Below the pieces are notes generated by a model. It was not told where the DNA came from. It ran no database searches and saw only the letters and a list, made by a program, of their open reading frames with translations. The translations under genes and the position numbers were made by a program. Positions 23,860 through 25,850 of a stretch of 25,850 nt of DNA are shown piece by piece. The DNA is from Elusimicrobiota bacterium (GTDB taxonomy: Bacteria; Elusimicrobiota; Elusimicrobia; Elusimicrobiales; Elusimicrobiaceae), in the NCBI GenBank assembly GCA_023393825.1, contig JAEXBW010000100.1:1-25850 (forward strand), read 5' to 3'. How positions within the stretch are numbered: position 1 is the first letter of the stretch; the number at the start of each line of letters is the position of its first letter.

Positions 23860-24261
23860 ATGCACACAAGCAAAAAACCTGCCGTTTACATAATAGACGG
23901 GCTTAACTTTGTAAGAAGCTACCTTATCCGCGGCGCAAACCTTAACGAAGAAGACCTTACTGCAGATCTTATCCTCTGGCTTGACGACCTTGGCAGAGGC
24001 GTGCTTGCAGGCTCCGACTTTCGCCTTATTCTTGACGGCAGCTTTAGAAATTTAGGGCAAAAACAGGCCGTAAATGTGTCCGTAAGATTTACGGAAGAGC
24101 TTACCGCCGACGAAATAATTTGCGAACAAGCCACATACCTGCATCAAAATAATACCAGAGTTATTGTGGTTTCCTCCGACTTAGAATTAACCTCTAATCT
24201 TAGAAGTTTGGGCATAAAAACTATGCATTGTTCCAAATTTTTTAATGATTTTTATCGTTAA
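23860..24261 (+). CDS. YacP-like NYN-domain protein (putative ribonuclease)
   Basis: A 133-residue single-domain protein of the NYN/PIN-like nuclease fold. Acidic and polar positions of the active site are visible: YIIDGLNF (Asp13, Asn16), LILDGS (Asp59), LTADEII (Asp84) and VVSSDLEL (Asp107). The closest known relatives are the YacP group; B. subtilis Rae1 (YacP) cleaves mRNA in the ribosomal A site, but this protein is shorter than Rae1 and the target is unknown. It has its own extended -10 and no Shine-Dalgarno. tRNA-Leu follows 27 nt later in the same direction; cotranscription is possible but the tRNA may have its own start. Confidence 0.8.
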   Translation: MHTSKKPAVYIIDGLNFVRSYLIRGANLNEEDLTADLILWLDDLGRGVLAGSDFRLILDGSFRNLGQKQAVNVSVRFTEELTADEIICEQATYLHQNNTRVIVVSSDLELTSNLRSLGIKTMHCSKFFNDFYR

Positions 24262-24287
24262 AATTTGTAAAATATATAAACAGTTAC

Positions 24288-24371
24288 GGGCTGGTGGCGG
24301 AATTGGTAGACGCGACAGACTTAAAATCTGTTAATCGCAAGATTGTGGGGGTTCGAGTCCCCCCCTGCCCA
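24288..24371 (+). tRNA. tRNA-Leu (anticodon TAA)
   Basis: An 84-nt class II tRNA. Anticodon stem ACAGA/TCTGT with loop CTTAAAA gives anticodon TAA at 24322-24324, reading UUA. The long variable arm (TTAATCGCAAGATTG) and GGTAGACGCG D-arm are typical of Leu. The acceptor GGGCTGG/CCTGCCC has a U5:U68 mismatch. CCA is not encoded (CAC follows the discriminator A). Confidence 0.96.
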
Positions 24372-24412
24372 CACTGTTTTTACGGAGTGGATGCTCCCTG
24401 AACGGAGGTTTT

Positions 24413-25093
24413 ATGTTTGACGATATAAAAAGAACTTTTGGGGAGGTTTTCGGCTGGACTACAACCATCCTTCCCATGGGTAGAAAGCTTGCAGGACGTA
24501 TATTTGTACTTGCCGTAGTTTCCCTTGCCTTCCATTTTTACACACATTCTTGTTCCCAATTAGTCATATTCTATCTTTACACCATTTTGGCCGTTTTTGT
24601 GGCCTTTTTCTTTAGAGATCCGGTAAGAAACACCGTTTTTGCCGCTAACGAAATCGCCTGCCCCGCCGACGGTAAAATACTTTCAATCAAAACAGAAAAG
24701 GACCCTGATGTAGTTGTTATACGCATTTTCCTTTCTGTCTTTAACGTACACATACAGCGCGCCACAATAAGCGGCAAGGTTGAAGATGTTATTTATACAA
24801 AAGGCTCTTTCGCTTTTGCCAACAACCCCGACGCCGACAAGAACGAGCGCAACCTTATCAAATTTACCGACGGCGAAAAGTTTGCACATATGGAACAAAT
24901 AACCGGCGCAATAGCCCGCAGAATTGAAGCCTGGGTAAAACCCGGCGACAGCGTAAAAGCAGGACAATATGCAGGTGTTATTTATTTCGGTTCTCAGGTA
25001 GCCGTTTATCTGCCTAAGGATAAAGTAACCATAACGGTAAAAGAAGGCCAAAGCGTGCAAGGCGCGCTTACGGTTTTAGGCCTTTGGAGATAA
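24413..25093 (+). CDS. psd: Phosphatidylserine decarboxylase, short (archaeal-type) proenzyme
   Basis: Makes phosphatidylethanolamine from phosphatidylserine; a pyruvoyl group is formed by self-cleavage at a Gly-Ser bond. The 226-residue protein has two N-terminal membrane segments (~27-45 and ~48-67), then FFRDPVRN (66-73), CPADGKI (83-89), FLSVFNVHIQRATISG (106-121), NERN (144-147), GAIARRI (165-171) and FGSQVAVYLP (192-201). Cleavage is expected between Gly193 and Ser194, giving an alpha chain that starts with pyruvate from Ser194. Most family members have FGSRVD here. The start has GGAGG 5 nt upstream. It is followed 2 nt later by pssA, the previous enzyme in the pathway. Confidence 0.94.
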   Translation: MFDDIKRTFGEVFGWTTTILPMGRKLAGRIFVLAVVSLAFHFYTHSCSQLVIFYLYTILAVFVAFFFRDPVRNTVFAANEIACPADGKILSIKTEKDPDVVVIRIFLSVFNVHIQRATISGKVEDVIYTKGSFAFANNPDADKNERNLIKFTDGEKFAHMEQITGAIARRIEAWVKPGDSVKAGQYAGVIYFGSQVAVYLPKDKVTITVKEGQSVQGALTVLGLWR

Positions 25094-25095
25094 AA

Positions 25096-25850
25096 ATGGA
25101 CATTCAGAAAATAAAAAGAACAGGCCTTATTACCATTCCGTCTTTATTTACGATAGGTAATATTTGCTGCGGCTTCTTTTCTATACTTTCTTCTTTTGCA
25201 GGTAATTATTCCCGCGCGGGCTGGCTTATTTTTATAGCCATGCTTTTTGACGCTTTAGACGGCAGAGTGGCAAGACTTTTGAAGGCGGAATCCTCCTTCG
25301 GCGTGGAGATGGACTCTCTTGCCGACGTAATTTCGTTCTGCGCCGCTCCCGCGTTCTTAATTTACTTTATAGCTTTAAAGCAAAGCACGGTTTTCGGCGC
25401 GCCCATAGCTTTTATGTATATGTTATTTGGCGCAATAAGACTGGCAAAGTTTAACGTAATGGCGCACGAGGGTAAAGGCTCTAAGCAATATTTTTCGGGC
25501 TTGCCTACGCCTGCCGCGGCGGCCGTGTTAGTTTCCTTCGCGCTTTCTTATAACATCTTTGCATTTGACGCTAACGGCAGAATGCTGCCTTTTATGCACA
25601 CATATCTGCCTCATATATACAACCTTATCGCATTGATAACCGTTGGCCTTTCTTTGTTAATGGTTTCCAGCATACCTTATGCCGCGTTTAAGGGCGGCAA
25701 AAACGGCGCGAAAAGAAAAATATCTCTTTCCTCGCTCGTGCTTATCGTAATTATTATAGGATTGCTTGTAAGATACCCGCAGGACGTGGTTTTTATAATG
25801 TTCAGCACTTATGCTTTGGTGGGTATTTTTATGACTATCTTCAATGCCTT
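25096..25850 (+). CDS. pssA: CDP-diacylglycerol-serine O-phosphatidyltransferase (3' end outside window)
   Basis: Condenses CDP-diacylglycerol and serine to phosphatidylserine, the substrate of Psd. The visible 251 residues carry the CDP-alcohol phosphatidyltransferase signature: DALDGRVAR then, after seven residues, FGVEMDSLAD, matching DxxDGxxAR(8x)GxxxDxxxD with all Asp residues present. Several hydrophobic membrane segments surround it, starting with LITIPSLFTIGNICCGFFS. The short type-II (Bacillus-like) subclass fits best. The ATG at 25096 follows psd by 2 nt with GGAGAT upstream. The reading frame is still open at the right edge, so the C-terminus is missing. Confidence 0.94.
   Translation, partial: MDIQKIKRTGLITIPSLFTIGNICCGFFSILSSFAGNYSRAGWLIFIAMLFDALDGRVARLLKAESSFGVEMDSLADVISFCAAPAFLIYFIALKQSTVFGAPIAFMYMLFGAIRLAKFNVMAHEGKGSKQYFSGLPTPAAAAVLVSFALSYNIFAFDANGRMLPFMHTYLPHIYNLIALITVGLSLLMVSSIPYAAFKGGKNGAKRKISLSSLVLIVIIIGLLVRYPQDVVFIMFSTYALVGIFMTIFNA

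Noticed and set aside
24381..24412. CTCC that could pair with either of two GGAG blocks before psd (a possible switch)
   Set aside because: The stems are only 4 bp, easily due to chance; no conserved riboswitch pattern seen.
1..25850. CRISPR arrays, IS elements, prophage or toxin-antitoxin genes
   Set aside because: No regularly spaced direct repeats, transposase, integrase or phage proteins were found in either strand.

Overview
This window looks like chromosomal DNA of a Gram-negative bacterium. Supporting features are a signal-peptide outer-membrane barrel, LpoB-type and other lipoproteins, a MurQ/AnmK/NagZ peptidoglycan-recycling set, and phosphatidylserine-to-phosphatidylethanolamine lipid synthesis. 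A stand-alone type IV pilin-like gene of the GFTLIELLVVVLIIGILAAI type, together with the overall codon style, reminds me of Elusimicrobiota (Elusimicrobium-like). That placement is inference from pattern memory, not from a search.

Layout. 1-4695 (+): tail of ndk, an exported alpha/beta-hydrolase-fold protein without its catalytic Ser and His, then murQ, anmK and nagZ, tightly packed with three 4-nt ATGA overlaps. 4743-8302 (+): an ispH gene fused to a polytopic membrane domain, pfkA and an RlmB-type rRNA methyltransferase, closed by a bidirectional terminator. 8367-9131 (-): outer-membrane barrel protein. 9242-14041 (+): smc, a metallophosphoesterase and a lone pilin-like gene. 14119-15434 (-): tRNA-Ala(GGC), a 366-bp repeat element and coaX. 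15538-20328 (+): three lipoproteins (LpoB-like, COG3014-like, LPP20-like), an exported FKBP isomerase and two membrane-anchored unknowns, ended by a strong terminator. 20403-21836 (-): gatB. 21860-23377 (+): a MurJ/MviN-family transporter. 23402-23739: a second copy of the repeat and an initiator-type tRNA on the minus strand. 23860-25850 (+): YacP-like NYN nuclease, tRNA-Leu(UAA), psd and pssA, which runs off the window.

How the genes work together. NagZ, AnmK and MurQ form a complete route from GlcNAc-anhydroMurNAc to GlcNAc-6-phosphate. The LpoB-like cluster and the MurJ-like transporter may also serve the envelope. Psd and PssA make phosphatidylethanolamine. The rest is housekeeping.

Most worth a second look: an initiator-type tRNA with C33 instead of U33; several genes with no Shine-Dalgarno but a -10-like hexamer about 7 nt before the ATG (candidate leaderless mRNAs); the IspH fusion whose UbiA-like domain lacks most of its aspartates; and a pair of dispersed repeats, one of which supplies the coaX stop codon. 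I saw no CRISPR array, insertion sequence, transposase or prophage, and no clearly new multi-gene system.
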